Position numbers and translations under genes: made by a program
Shown here: one piece after another, positions 1-9,190 of the stretch
Layout of the letters: each line of letters begins with the position of its first letter
Numbering within the stretch: position 1 is the first letter of the stretch
The notes under the pieces: generated by a model
What the model saw: the letters and a program-made list of their open reading frames with translations, nothing else
What the model was told of the DNA's origin: nothing
Databases searched by the model: none
Source of the DNA: Methylobacter sp.
GTDB lineage: Bacteria > Pseudomonadota > Gammaproteobacteria > Methylococcales > Methylomonadaceae
Assembly: GCF_030680395.1 (NCBI RefSeq)
Contig: NZ_JAUXVR010000007.1
Span: 388,781 to 452,780, forward strand
Length of the DNA stretch: 64,000 bases
Reading direction: 5' to 3'

Positions 1-78
1 TTGGCCTTGGGTGATTCGTCCTTGTCGACGGATAAAGCTACGGATTCTGTGCGAGGGATTTTTTTCAGAAGAGAGCAT
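1..78 (-). CDS. trmB: tRNA (guanine-N7-)-methyltransferase TrmB, N-terminal fragment cut by the window edge
   Basis: Reading the minus strand from an ATG at 78 gives 26 codons open to the window edge. The peptide contains HRIRSFIRRQGRITQGQ, which matches the conserved N-terminus of TrmB (RRIRSFVRRQGRLTKGQ as I recall it from E. coli). TrmB makes N7-methylguanosine at position 46 of tRNA. The gene lies 52 bp downstream of the thiamine gene on the same strand, and thiG followed by trmB is a common gammaproteobacterial order. The methyltransferase domain lies outside the window, so the call rests on this short motif and on synteny. Confidence 0.8.
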   Translation of the reverse strand, partial: MLSSEKNPSHRIRSFIRRQGRITQGQ

Positions 79-102
79 AAAAATATTGACCGCAGATTTG
101 TG

Positions 103-122
103 GAGCGGGCTACACCCCGCTC
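103..122 (-). other. Small GC-rich hairpin between thiSG and trmB
   Basis: A 7-bp stem GAGCGGG/CCCGCTC with a 6-base loop lies in the 52-bp gap between the thiSG stop and the trmB start. No T-run follows it on either strand, so it is more likely an mRNA processing or attenuation structure than an intrinsic terminator. Confidence 0.3.
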
Positions 123-130
123 TTACGTAA

Positions 131-1108
131 CTAAAAAAACAAACCGTCTATTGGCGATGAGGCGGAAGCAAAACGTCGGCGCGGCATACGTCCCGCTAAA
201 AACGCTTCCCTACCGGCTTCGATGCCTTTGCGCATGGCCGAAGCCATCAATATCGGATTTTTAGCGGCGGCAATCGCGGTATTCATCAATACCCCGTCGC
301 AGCCCAGCTCCATCGCAATGGCTGCATCGGAAGCCGTGCCGACACCGGCATCGACCAAAATGGGCACGTTGGCATTTTCCACAATGGTCAAAATATTATA
401 GGGATTACGTACGCCCAGGCCGGAACCGATCGGCGCGGCCAGCGGCATGACCGCCACGCAACCAATCTCTTCCAGCCGTTTGGCGGCAATCGGGTCATCG
501 TTGGTATATACCATGACATCAAAGCCGTCTTTAACCAGCAGTTCAGCGGCTATATACGTTTCCGCGACATCAGGAAACAAGGTAAGTTGGTCGGCCAATA
601 CTTCCAGCTTGACCAGCTTATGGCCTCCGAGCAATTCCCTGCCCAAACGACAGGTTCTTACCGCATCTTCCGCAGTATAACAACCGGCGGTATTGGGCAG
701 AATGGTGTATTTATCCGGCGAAATGACATCCAGTAGATTAGGCTCGCCGGGATTCTGGCCGATATTGGTACGGCGGATCGCCACTGTCACAATTTGCGCG
801 CCGCTGGCCTCAATGGCCAGGCGGGTTTCTTCCATATCTTTATATTTGCCCGTGCCGACCAACAATCTTGAATGATACTTTACTCCGGCAAGCATGAAAG
901 AATCATCCTGCCCGCCGCCGATAGCATGCACAATTTCCAGGCGATCTCCGGCCTGTAGCCGCTGAGTGTCATATTGCTGGAACGGTAAAATTTCCTTATT
1001 TAATTCAATCGCAATTTTTTTGCCGGTTAAACCCAAGTCAGTAACCACATCGGCGACCCGACTGTTTTCAGCGCAATCACGGGTTTCGCCGTTAACATAA
1101 ACTATCAT
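131..1108 (-). CDS. thiG: ThiS-ThiG fusion, sulfur carrier and thiazole synthase
   Basis: This 325-residue protein joins two thiamine biosynthesis proteins. Residues 1 to about 66 are a ubiquitin-like ThiS domain ending in GGG. Residues from about 70 are a ThiG TIM barrel, with the KLEV segment that carries the Schiff-base lysine of the family and the phosphate-binding VDAGVG and GVLMNTAI segments. ThiG condenses deoxyxylulose 5-phosphate, dehydroglycine and ThiS-borne sulfur into the thiazole of thiamine. In separate proteins the ThiS C-terminal glycine is free and is thiocarboxylated; here it is buried in the fusion. The ATG overlaps the stop of the DAHP synthase gene by four bases (ATGA), implying translational coupling. 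Confidence 0.93.
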   Translation of the reverse strand: MIVYVNGETRDCAENSRVADVVTDLGLTGKKIAIELNKEILPFQQYDTQRLQAGDRLEIVHAIGGGQDDSFMLAGVKYHSRLLVGTGKYKDMEETRLAIEASGAQIVTVAIRRTNIGQNPGEPNLLDVISPDKYTILPNTAGCYTAEDAVRTCRLGRELLGGHKLVKLEVLADQLTLFPDVAETYIAAELLVKDGFDVMVYTNDDPIAAKRLEEIGCVAVMPLAAPIGSGLGVRNPYNILTIVENANVPILVDAGVGTASDAAIAMELGCDGVLMNTAIAAAKNPILMASAMRKGIEAGREAFLAGRMPRRRFASASSPIDGLFF

Positions 1109-2193
1109 TTACTTAAACTCCGGCTGGTGTCCACGGTTCTGCGTTTTTGCACCGCTAGCGCCAGCTCTCTTAACAATGGAACGGTATCATCCCAGGACAA
1201 ACAGGCATCGGTAATGCTTTGGCCGTAGACCAACGGCTGTCCTTCAACAACCTTTTGGCTGCCTGCCTTAAGATGGCTCTCGATCATCACACCCATAATC
1301 CGATGGTCGCCGTTGGCGATTTGTTCGGCGACATCGTCGCCGACGATCAATTGCCGTTGGCACTGTTTCAAACTATTGGCATGACTGAAATCAATCATGA
1401 TATTCGGTTTTAGCTCGGCCTTGACCAAGCCCTCAGCGACCTGCTCCACGCTGACGGCATCATAGTTGGGGCGATCGTTGCCGCCTCTTAAAATGATATG
1501 CACATCCTCATTTCCGGTGGTTGAGAAAATAGCCGAATGACCGGCTTTATTCAGCGAGATAAAGTGATGCGGACTCATCGCCGCGCCTATCGCATCAATG
1601 GCGATTTTAATGGTGCCATCGGTGGAGTTTTTAAAGCCGATAGGGCAGGACACACCCGAAGCCAATTCACGATGTCCCTGACTTTCGGTAGTTCTGGCGC
1701 CGATTGCGCCCCAGGCGATCAGGTCGGAAACATATTGCGGGGTGATTAAATCCAGGTATTCGGTTGCGGCAGGAACGCCCGCTTCATTCACATCCAGCAA
1801 CAAGCGTCTGGCGATGCGCAAGCCTTTGTTGATATTAAAACTGGAATCCAGATCAGGGTCGTTAATCAGGCCTTTCCAGCCTACCGTGGTGCGCGGCTTT
1901 TCAAAATAGACCCGCATCACGATTACCAGATCATCGGCTAACTCATCTTTAACCGCTTTCAAAAGCCGGGCATATTCATGCGCCGCTACCGGGTCATGAA
2001 TAGAGCAAGGACCCACCACCACGATCAACCGGTCATCAAGGCCGGTCAATATTTTGTGGATGTCCTGCCGGGCCAGTGCAGTGGTTTGCGCCGCAGCCTC
2101 GCTAATCGGCATTTCAGTATGAACCTGAACAGGGGCTATGACTTCTTTAGTCCCACAAATTCTCAAGTCATCAGTGTTATATTTTGTATGCAT
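1105..2193 (-). CDS. aroG: 3-deoxy-7-phosphoheptulonate synthase, class I (AroF/AroG type)
   Basis: This 362-residue enzyme condenses phosphoenolpyruvate and erythrose 4-phosphate in the first step of the shikimate pathway. Family signatures are [14 protein letters not shown] near residue 60, [15 protein letters not shown] near residue 100, GARTTESQ in the middle, and [10 protein letters not shown] towards the C-terminus; the Cys, Arg, His and Lys ligands in these blocks are intact. I start it at the ATG at 2193, giving [12 protein letters not shown], which matches the E. coli AroG N-terminus; a TTG at 2205 would add four residues. Whether Phe, Tyr or Trp inhibits it cannot be told from these motifs. 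It is coupled by a four-base overlap to thiSG. Confidence 0.93.
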   Translation of the reverse strand: MHTKYNTDDLRICGTKEVIAPVQVHTEMPISEAAAQTTALARQDIHKILTGLDDRLIVVVGPCSIHDPVAAHEYARLLKAVKDELADDLVIVMRVYFEKPRTTVGWKGLINDPDLDSSFNINKGLRIARRLLLDVNEAGVPAATEYLDLITPQYVSDLIAWGAIGARTTESQGHRELASGVSCPIGFKNSTDGTIKIAIDAIGAAMSPHHFISLNKAGHSAIFSTTGNEDVHIILRGGNDRPNYDAVSVEQVAEGLVKAELKPNIMIDFSHANSLKQCQRQLIVGDDVAEQIANGDHRIMGVMIESHLKAGSQKVVEGQPLVYGQSITDACLSWDDTVPLLRELALAVQKRRTVDTSRSLSK

Positions 2194-2786
2194 GAAAGCT
2201 ATCAACCCGTTACAGGATTATTATCAGAATTTGTTATTTTAACCGATTTTAAAATTGTTTTGTTAGAGTTCTTGCCGCCTTAAACACGGCTACCTCTCAA
2301 GTCATGCCAAATTAATCGCAGGCAAAATCAAATTGACCGCTTGGGATAAAATTTAATTAAACCGGGGCATCTACATGCTTAAGCCTGTAGCCACATCAAT
2401 GTTGGAATATTCCGCTTATAAGGTTTACTGATACACATGTTATGAAGAAGGCTTATGCAGATAGCATTATTTATATAGGAAGTCATGGTTTTGGAAGTAG
2501 AGCCATAGCGATCCGCTGATTGGGGTGTTACCTAATTAAACTGTGTTATTTAACACATTAAAAATAGGTCATATGACTCACTTTCATTAAAACACAACTC
2601 CGATAAAAGTGCATAGTCCGTACAGAACAAGCTCATTAAAATAAGAAGACTGAAAATTGATTCGCAACCAAAGAGTAAGTAATTGATTACAATAAATTAA
2701 AAAGCTAAAGGCAATAGTCCTGATAATCGGTATTACCATGAGCTTGGCGCATTGGCATGCAACGTGCTCTTATGAGCGGACTACCC
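2194..2786. other. Intergenic region between divergent aroG-thiSG and the TonB receptor operon
   Basis: About 590 bases of AT-rich sequence without a convincing gene. It must hold the promoters of both the minus-strand aroG-thiSG unit and the plus-strand receptor unit. I find no thiamine or cobalamin riboswitch core and no clear Fur box. The only structured element noticed is the palindrome at 2542-2557. Confidence 0.6.
2542..2557. promoter_or_regulatory. Palindrome, candidate operator upstream of the TonB receptor genes
   Basis: The perfect inverted repeat TGTGTTA-TT-TAACACA resembles a dimeric helix-turn-helix operator. It has the TGTG...CACA ends of a CRP/FNR-type site but not the canonical TGTGA-N6-TCACA. 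It lies about 230 bp before the first receptor gene, far for a direct activator site, so the assignment is tentative. Confidence 0.3.
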
Positions 2787-5171
2787 ATGATTATAAAAAT
2801 TAAAACAATGAAAAAATATCTACTATTGCTGGGAATAACTTACTTAGGCTGCGGAGTTGCGGCCGAACCCGCCAAGACCAAAAAGACCGATAAACAAGCC
2901 CAGACAAGAAACGATAAATATCAGGGCGAGGAAATGGTGACCTACAGCACTATGACCGATAGAAAGTTTCCGGATACCGCCAAGGCAACGCCTACCTATA
3001 CTATTGACGCGGCGGACGTTAAAACAAAAGTCAATGCGACAACGGTTGAGGATACTATCAGGTATGCCCCAGGCGTACTGATCCGCAAACGGTTTATGGG
3101 CGACCCGAACGGCACCTTGGGCATACGCTCTTCAAATTCGTTCCAAACCGCGCACAGCATGGTTTATGCCGATGGGATGCCATTGCACAATCCTTTGCGC
3201 ACCAGTTTCAGCGGAGCACCCAGATGGTCGATGGTATCGCCGAGCGAAATCGATTCGGCGGAAGTACTTTACGGCCCGTTCTCATCTCAATATAGCGGCA
3301 ACTCAATGGGCGGTGTGATTAACCTGAATACTAAAATGCCGGAAAAATTTGAAGCCCAAATGGACGCTACCGGCATGTTCCAGAATATGCACAGGTCAGG
3401 ACGCAATGAAACGTTAATGGGTTATAAAACCTTTATTTCAGCAGGCGACCGGATCGATAAGTTCAGCGTTTGGGCCTCTTATAACCGTTTTGAAAACGAG
3501 GGCCAGCCGCAGACCATCAATGCCGCCGCTTTAACTACGGCAGCGGGCGGAACGCCAATCACCGGCGGAGAAGGATACCAAACAACGACGGAAGCTCCGG
3601 CTATTGCCTACGGCGACATCGGCATCGCCCAACAAACGACGGACCTGTTCAAGGCCAAATTCGCTTATGACTTTACCGAAGAGCTGCAAGGGCGTTTTAC
3701 CATTGCCTATGAAGATCGCGTAGGGAAAGTTGACGATCCGAACACCTTGTTAAGGGATGCGGCAGGTAATAAAGTATGGGGAGGAGCCACCGCCGCAGGA
3801 CTGTCAGCCAGTCAAAACTACAGAACAGCGGGCGGACGGCGGTTTGCCGTTCCCGGCTCGGTTTTCTCGGTCAGCGACTCCGAGCGTCAGGCGTTAAATT
3901 ATGGTTTGGGGTTAAAAGGCAAAATATCGGATAACTGGAGCATCGATACCACCGCCAGTTATTACGACGCATTCAAGGACAGAAGCATCAGTTCGAATCT
4001 CAATCCCAACCACCCGTTAAACCAAAACAAAGGCCAGATTTCCGATGAAAAACCCTGGTGGGCCACTTACGACCTGAAGTTGGCGACCGACAAATTTATG
4101 GGCAGGGATGATTTGTCCTTTATGGGCGGCTACCAGTTTAATCACGCCAGCCTCAATCTGGATGTTTATAACAGCAATAATTACAAGGCCGGATCGGCCG
4201 ATGTTAAAACCAACGACAGCGGCGGCGCAACTCAAACCAACAGCGCTTTTTCGCAGTTGGAATGGCGATTTTTGCCCGACTGGAGCGTGATGGCCGGAGG
4301 ACGATTCGACCATTGGCAAGCTCTTGACGGGCATGTGCATACTTTTGGCGCGACAAACAATATCCAAAACTATGCCGACCGCGACGCCTCCCGCATTTCG
4401 CCTAAAGCGTCGCTGGAGTATTCGCCCGACAACTGGACTTTCCGCTATTCGTTTTCCAAAGCATATCGCTTCCCGATTGCCGAAGAAATGTTCGCCAGCC
4501 TATCCCGGCTTAACAGCGCGACTTTTTCTGCTCCCGGCTTGGGACCTGAGGCGGGTTATTTCCATAACTTCATGACCCAGTACGATATTCCCAGAGGTTA
4601 TGTGCGCGCCAATTTCTTTTTTGATCAAATCAATAATGAAATTAACAGCACTCAGGTAACCGTTAACGGCCAGACGACAACAACCTTTCAGCCGATTGAC
4701 CAAACCGAAGCTATCGGTGTGGATCTGACTTTTCAACAGAATGAGGTGTTTAACCTGCCGGTGGATTTAATGGCCAATACCACCATCATGAATAAGCAGA
4801 TCACCAAGCATAATCCTATCGGCACTAACAGCATCAACTACACCGGCAAAGAGTGGGATCGCATACCCCAACTGCAAATCAACGGCTCGGCAACTTATCA
4901 TATTACGCAGCCATGGGCCGCGTCAGTGGGCGTCCGTTATCGCAGCGATTCGTTTCAAACGTTGACCAATACCGACACGGCGGCCAATGTTATGGGCGGT
5001 ACCGATGAATCTACCTTTGTCGATTTAAAAACTTCTTATCAATTGCCGATTAACCCAAAACTGAAAAGCACTATCTCAGCGGGGATCGATAACGTTTTTG
5101 ATGCCAATGCCTTTGAAAATCATCCTTTTCCGCAACGTACTTATTTCGTTAGCGCGTCGCTGAAATATTAA
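2787..5171 (+). CDS. TonB-dependent outer membrane receptor, first of two paralogues
   Basis: About 794 residues, the usual size for a ligand-gated 22-strand outer membrane barrel. A basic start and hydrophobic stretch (KKYLLLLGITYLG, then GVAA) form a signal peptide; EEMVTYS near the mature N-terminus may be the TonB box. The plug domain follows, with ATTVEDTIRYAPGVLIRKR and the SEIDSAEVLYGPFSSQYSGNS segment typical of plugs. The barrel ends in an aromatic residue (SLKY). The next gene is a paralogue sharing MVSPSEI, YGPFS, MPEKFEA and a final HPFP-RTYF. The substrate is unknown. The start could also be 2757 or 2808; I chose 2787 because GGA lies six bases upstream. Confidence 0.9.
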   Translation: MIIKIKTMKKYLLLLGITYLGCGVAAEPAKTKKTDKQAQTRNDKYQGEEMVTYSTMTDRKFPDTAKATPTYTIDAADVKTKVNATTVEDTIRYAPGVLIRKRFMGDPNGTLGIRSSNSFQTAHSMVYADGMPLHNPLRTSFSGAPRWSMVSPSEIDSAEVLYGPFSSQYSGNSMGGVINLNTKMPEKFEAQMDATGMFQNMHRSGRNETLMGYKTFISAGDRIDKFSVWASYNRFENEGQPQTINAAALTTAAGGTPITGGEGYQTTTEAPAIAYGDIGIAQQTTDLFKAKFAYDFTEELQGRFTIAYEDRVGKVDDPNTLLRDAAGNKVWGGATAAGLSASQNYRTAGGRRFAVPGSVFSVSDSERQALNYGLGLKGKISDNWSIDTTASYYDAFKDRSISSNLNPNHPLNQNKGQISDEKPWWATYDLKLATDKFMGRDDLSFMGGYQFNHASLNLDVYNSNNYKAGSADVKTNDSGGATQTNSAFSQLEWRFLPDWSVMAGGRFDHWQALDGHVHTFGATNNIQNYADRDASRISPKASLEYSPDNWTFRYSFSKAYRFPIAEEMFASLSRLNSATFSAPGLGPEAGYFHNFMTQYDIPRGYVRANFFFDQINNEINSTQVTVNGQTTTTFQPIDQTEAIGVDLTFQQNEVFNLPVDLMANTTIMNKQITKHNPIGTNSINYTGKEWDRIPQLQINGSATYHITQPWAASVGVRYRSDSFQTLTNTDTAANVMGGTDESTFVDLKTSYQLPINPKLKSTISAGIDNVFDANAFENHPFPQRTYFVSASLKY

Positions 5172-5257
5172 CCGCAGGCATGAAATAGTTTTTGAATGGC
5201 ACAAGGATGTGCTGCTTTTAAGCGCTACTTATAATAATAATTTTTTAGGAAGACTCC

Positions 5258-7678
5258 ATGACCCATTCCAAACCGCCTTATCCGCTCAACGCCAGACGGG
5301 CTTTGATCTGCTTGCTGATATTTGCAACCCCGCTTGCCGCGGCCGAAACCAAACAAAACGTTAACGGAAAAAAAGCGCCTGCCGACAAATCCAAAGCGGT
5401 GATGGCAGATATGACGGTAACCGAAAAAATAACGCCGACTGCCAAGGAAAGATACAAACTGCCGACGACTACAGAGAGTCTCACGCGCGAAAAAATCGAC
5501 AACACCATCAATGCGATGAATGTCGAGGATACTATTAAATACCTGCCCAGCATTCAAGTGCGTAAACGTTATATCGGCGACACCAACGCGCCGGTAGGCT
5601 GGCGCACTTCAGGCACAGGCGCCAGTGCCCGCGGCTTGATTTATGCCGATGGCATCCTGCTGTCTTCCCTGCTTGGCAACAATAACGGCAATACCGGTTC
5701 ACCGCGTTGGAACATGGTATCGCCTTCGGAAATTGAACGGGTTGATGTGATGTACGGACCGTTTTCAGCCGCCCATGCAGGTAATTCGATCGGCGGCGTG
5801 ATTGACATCACGACGCGGATGCCGGAAAAATTCGAGGCTGGCGGCGATATAAAATCGACTTGGCAGGATTATGGCTTCTATGGCAAGAAAAAGATGTTCG
5901 ACAGCCAGGAATATTCTTTCAACGTAGGCGATCGCTACAAAGACCTGTCATTCCGTTTTGATGTCAGTCACCTGGACAGCCACAGTCAGCCTATCGTCTT
6001 TGTGAATCCTATCACTTCAACGACCAACGCAACGGCTGCGGATACGCCGGTAACGGGCGCTATTGCCAACTTAAATGGGGCTGGTGTTCCCGCTCAAGTG
6101 CTGGGCGAGTCTGCACTCAATCATACGGTACAGGATAACTTCAAATGGAAACTAGGCTACGACATCACCCCGACCATACACGCGGCGTATACGCTGGGAC
6201 TGTGGCAGAACGATAATCATGCCGGTTTTAACAGTTTTCTGCGCAATGCCAATACCGGCGCTATAGTAGACAGCGGTAACGTCAATATCGGCGGAAAACG
6301 CTATGCAACAGGTTTTGCAGAAACCAGAGCCGAACAAATGCACTGGTCGCATGGCATGAATCTTAAATCCGACACCGGCGGCGTATTCGATTGGGATTTG
6401 GCCGGCAGTGTGGTCGAATACGGCACCGATCTTAGCCGCACATCGACTCAAACACCCGCGTTAGCCGCTAGAAACGGCGCAGGCAGAACCACCAGCTTAA
6501 CCGGAACCGGCTGGCATACCGCAGATGCCAAGGGGATATGGCGTCCCGGTGCTGATCTGCTCGGTAAGCATGAGGTCAGCTTTGGCTTTCATCATGATTT
6601 ATACAATTTGGACAATACGGTTTATAACGCGACCAACTGGCAAACCAGCGATGGCGGCAGTATTTTTTCCGATTCGCAAGGCAAGACGCAAACCGAAGGC
6701 TATTGGCTACAGGATGCCTGGGACTTTACTAAAGACTGGAACCTGACGCTGGGTGGCCGTGTGGAAAGCTGGCATGCTTACGATGGCTATAATGCTGCTG
6801 TAGCAGGCGGCGCACTCCGGTCAATCAATCAGGCCGAACGTAATGAACTGGAATTTTCGCCCAAGGCCAAGTTGACCTGGAAGCCAATGGATCGTGTACA
6901 AACTGGCTTAGCCATCGGCCAGGCCTATCGCTTTGCTACCGTGACGGAGTTGTTTCAGACGAGTACGATTAATGTGGGCGGGGTAACTAATATTGTCAAT
7001 GGCAATCCCAACCTCAAGCCCGAAGAAGCGCTATCCTCGGAGCTTTCCGGAGAATATTTTCTGGATCAAGGTAAATTGCGTCTTAGCTTATTCCAGGAAC
7101 GGATAAAGGATGCTATTTATACGCAACAAACCTTTTTATCCACTGGAGGTACTTCCAGTACGCCTTCAAATGTCGGCGAAATTCAAACCTACGGTATCGA
7201 ATTTGCGGGCGAAGCCAGTGATGTTGGCATACAAGGCATTGATCTTTCCGGCAGCGCCACCTGGACCGATTCCAGGATTACCGAGAACGCTGCCGGGGAT
7301 GCCGCGGCCGCAGCTGCGGGGGCTACAGCCGCCAATCCTTACGCCAACCAACCGTCAACCGGTAAACGTCAGCCGAGAGTTCCCGAGTGGCGCGCCAGCG
7401 CAACCATTGGCTATCGCCCGACAGACAAGTTGACTACCTCGGTAAGCGGTCGTTACAGTAGCCCGCAGTTTGGTCAATTGAACAACAGCGACACCAATCC
7501 GGGAACTTATGCATCGGGCGGTACTGCATACTTTATTGTCGATTTACGTGCTAAATATCAAATTACCAAGCAAGTCAGCGCTTCGGCGGGTATTGATAAC
7601 GTCAACAACCAGGAAGTTTGGCTATTTCACCCTTTCCCATCGCGCACTTACTTTGCTGAGTTAAAGTATAATTATTAA
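5258..7678 (+). CDS. TonB-dependent outer membrane receptor, second paralogue
   Basis: An 806-residue receptor with a signal peptide (ALICLLIFATPLAAA), a candidate TonB box (DMTVTEK), a plug with MNVEDTIKYLPSIQVRKRYIGD, and a beta-barrel ending in LKYNY. It is clearly paralogous to the receptor 86 bp upstream, so the pair probably arose by tandem duplication. An AGGAAG ribosome site precedes the ATG by 5 bases. Around residue 690 an alanine-rich, low-complexity insert (seven Ala codons in a stretch of GC-rich sequence) probably forms a surface loop. Its ligand is unknown; the following export and TonB genes suggest that it works in the same uptake system. Confidence 0.92.
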   Translation: MTHSKPPYPLNARRALICLLIFATPLAAAETKQNVNGKKAPADKSKAVMADMTVTEKITPTAKERYKLPTTTESLTREKIDNTINAMNVEDTIKYLPSIQVRKRYIGDTNAPVGWRTSGTGASARGLIYADGILLSSLLGNNNGNTGSPRWNMVSPSEIERVDVMYGPFSAAHAGNSIGGVIDITTRMPEKFEAGGDIKSTWQDYGFYGKKKMFDSQEYSFNVGDRYKDLSFRFDVSHLDSHSQPIVFVNPITSTTNATAADTPVTGAIANLNGAGVPAQVLGESALNHTVQDNFKWKLGYDITPTIHAAYTLGLWQNDNHAGFNSFLRNANTGAIVDSGNVNIGGKRYATGFAETRAEQMHWSHGMNLKSDTGGVFDWDLAGSVVEYGTDLSRTSTQTPALAARNGAGRTTSLTGTGWHTADAKGIWRPGADLLGKHEVSFGFHHDLYNLDNTVYNATNWQTSDGGSIFSDSQGKTQTEGYWLQDAWDFTKDWNLTLGGRVESWHAYDGYNAAVAGGALRSINQAERNELEFSPKAKLTWKPMDRVQTGLAIGQAYRFATVTELFQTSTINVGGVTNIVNGNPNLKPEEALSSELSGEYFLDQGKLRLSLFQERIKDAIYTQQTFLSTGGTSSTPSNVGEIQTYGIEFAGEASDVGIQGIDLSGSATWTDSRITENAAGDAAAAAAGATAANPYANQPSTGKRQPRVPEWRASATIGYRPTDKLTTSVSGRYSSPQFGQLNNSDTNPGTYASGGTAYFIVDLRAKYQITKQVSASAGIDNVNNQEVWLFHPFPSRTYFAELKYNY

Positions 7679-7699
7679 TAACTTAACACTATAGAGAAA

Positions 7700-7738
7700 G
7701 CAATAAAGCCGGGCTTTTTAAGCGTCCGGCTTTATTGC
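7700..7738 (+). terminator. Hairpin terminator after the receptor pair
   Basis: A perfect 13-bp stem, GCAATAAAGCCGG and its complement, with a 13-base loop, lies 21 bp past the second receptor stop. The A/T-rich base of the stem supplies TTTATT instead of a clean T-run. It probably ends or attenuates transcription before the lipoprotein gene. Confidence 0.6.
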
Positions 7739-7819
7739 ATAAAGACTGAAAAGATATTTTTCTCCTCTATCCGGCTTTCTCTTTATAATTCAGCTCGACT
7801 TTTTAATTCGGTGTAATTC

Positions 7820-9073
7820 ATGAAATCCCTTATCTCTTTTCTAGCTCTTGTAATGCTGACAACCTCCGGTTGTGTAAATGACGCCGCTGTAAAACCTGCA
7901 GACGATGCCAAACAACAGCATGCGCGTCATCATTCGGCAGAAGCAAAAGGCGTTTGTGCCGATACCAAAGCGCTGCCTTCAAACCAATGCGCTGAAACAA
8001 TAAGCGCTGCTTTCGATGGCAAGGGTGTGTTGTGGATTACCTGGGCAAGCAATGATCACGTTTATGTGCAATCATCGAACGATAAGGGACTCAGCTTTAC
8101 CGCGCCGGTGATGGTCAATCCCGTTGCAGAGAAAATCGAAGCTAAAGGCGAATATCGCCCGAAAATAAAACCGGATGCAAAGGGCAATATTTATTTAAGC
8201 TGGACGCTGAAACTAGAAGGCCGTCATAGCGGCCATATCCGCTTTAGCCGCTCGACTGACGGCGGCCGGCATTTCTCCGCTCCGGTTACCGTCAACGATA
8301 ATCTGGACGTGATCAGCCACCGCTTCGACAGCATGGCGATCGGCAAAAACGGCGAAATCTTTATCGCCTGGCTGGATGCCCGCGATGTCGAAGAAGCAAA
8401 AAAAGCCGGCAAGCAATTTGAGGGCTCTTCGCTTTATTACAGCTGGTCGGACGATGGCGGCCAGCATTTTTATCCGAATAAAAGAATCGCTACCCATACC
8501 TGCCAGTGCTGCCGTTTGGACACCGCGATAGCACCAGATAACACGCCGGTCATTACTTGGCGGCATGTTTTTGAAGGCGGCATACGCGACCACGCGCTGA
8601 TTAAATTTAACGACTGGAACACTCCCGGCGATACCCACCGTTTAGGCCAGGATAACTGGAAAATCGATGCCTGTCCGCATCACGGCCCCGGCTTGTCGAT
8701 TTCCGATTCCGGCATTTATCACGCGGTATGGTTTAGCGGTTCCCCTACCAACCCAGGCCTGTTTTATGCTTATTCGACCGATGCCGGACGGCATTTTTCC
8801 ACGCCTGTTAATTTCGGTAAGGAAGGCGCAGGCCATCCGCATGTACTGGCTTTGGGTTCACAGGTCAGAGTGGTTTGGCAGGAGTTCGATGGTACTCACA
8901 ATGTTATTAAGCTGATCAAATCCATTGATGACGGCAAAAGCTGGTCGAAGCCTGAAGTGATTGCGCAAACCGCCCAGTCCGGCGATCAGCCTTTCCTGGT
9001 CAGTGACGGGCAGAAGATCTATCTGTCCTGGAAAACCCAGCAGCAGGATTATCAATTAAAGCCTATTGAGTAG
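7820..9073 (+). CDS. Exported lipoprotein with sialidase-like beta-propeller (Asp-box repeats)
   Basis: A 417-residue protein. The N-terminus has a lipoprotein signal peptide ending TTSGC, so it is probably anchored in the outer or inner membrane. The body has at least five Asp-box repeats (SNDKGLSF, STDGGRHF, SDDGGQHF, STDAGRHF, SIDDGKSW), the mark of a six-bladed sialidase-like propeller. I do not see a sialidase arginine triad with certainty, so enzymatic activity is not claimed. A cysteine cluster CQCC at residues 228-231 and CPHH at 285-288 are unusual for a sialidase and could bind metal or form disulfides. Placed between two TonB receptors and an ABC system, it may be a periplasmic partner. 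Confidence 0.8.
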   Translation: MKSLISFLALVMLTTSGCVNDAAVKPADDAKQQHARHHSAEAKGVCADTKALPSNQCAETISAAFDGKGVLWITWASNDHVYVQSSNDKGLSFTAPVMVNPVAEKIEAKGEYRPKIKPDAKGNIYLSWTLKLEGRHSGHIRFSRSTDGGRHFSAPVTVNDNLDVISHRFDSMAIGKNGEIFIAWLDARDVEEAKKAGKQFEGSSLYYSWSDDGGQHFYPNKRIATHTCQCCRLDTAIAPDNTPVITWRHVFEGGIRDHALIKFNDWNTPGDTHRLGQDNWKIDACPHHGPGLSISDSGIYHAVWFSGSPTNPGLFYAYSTDAGRHFSTPVNFGKEGAGHPHVLALGSQVRVVWQEFDGTHNVIKLIKSIDDGKSWSKPEVIAQTAQSGDQPFLVSDGQKIYLSWKTQQQDYQLKPIE

Positions 9074-9086
9074 GGGCAATATGGTT

Positions 9087-9140
9087 GATTTTACGCGGGT
9101 TCCCAAGCCGGAGCTTGGGAATTCAGTACGCAGTAAAATC
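9087..9140. repeat. Nested inverted repeat (REP-like element)
   Basis: An inner perfect inverted repeat TTCCCAAGC-CGGA-GCTTGGGAA (9100-9121) sits inside an outer pair GATTTTAC/GTAAAATC (9087-9094 and 9133-9140). It lies between the propeller gene and the ABC ATPase gene. No T-run follows, so it looks more like a dispersed palindromic element than a plain terminator, though it could also slow transcription or stabilise mRNA ends. Confidence 0.65.
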
Positions 9141-9190
9141 TTTAGCTTAATGGCAATGATCCATCGGCCTGAATGATTTAAAAACTTATT

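Noticed and set aside
1..264. A plus-strand frame of 87 codons at the window start
   Set aside because: It lies opposite trmB and thiSG, which have clear homology on the minus strand.
2194..2786. Cobalamin or thiamine riboswitch upstream of the TonB receptors or aroG-thiSG
   Set aside because: No conserved core sequences for either riboswitch were found on either strand.
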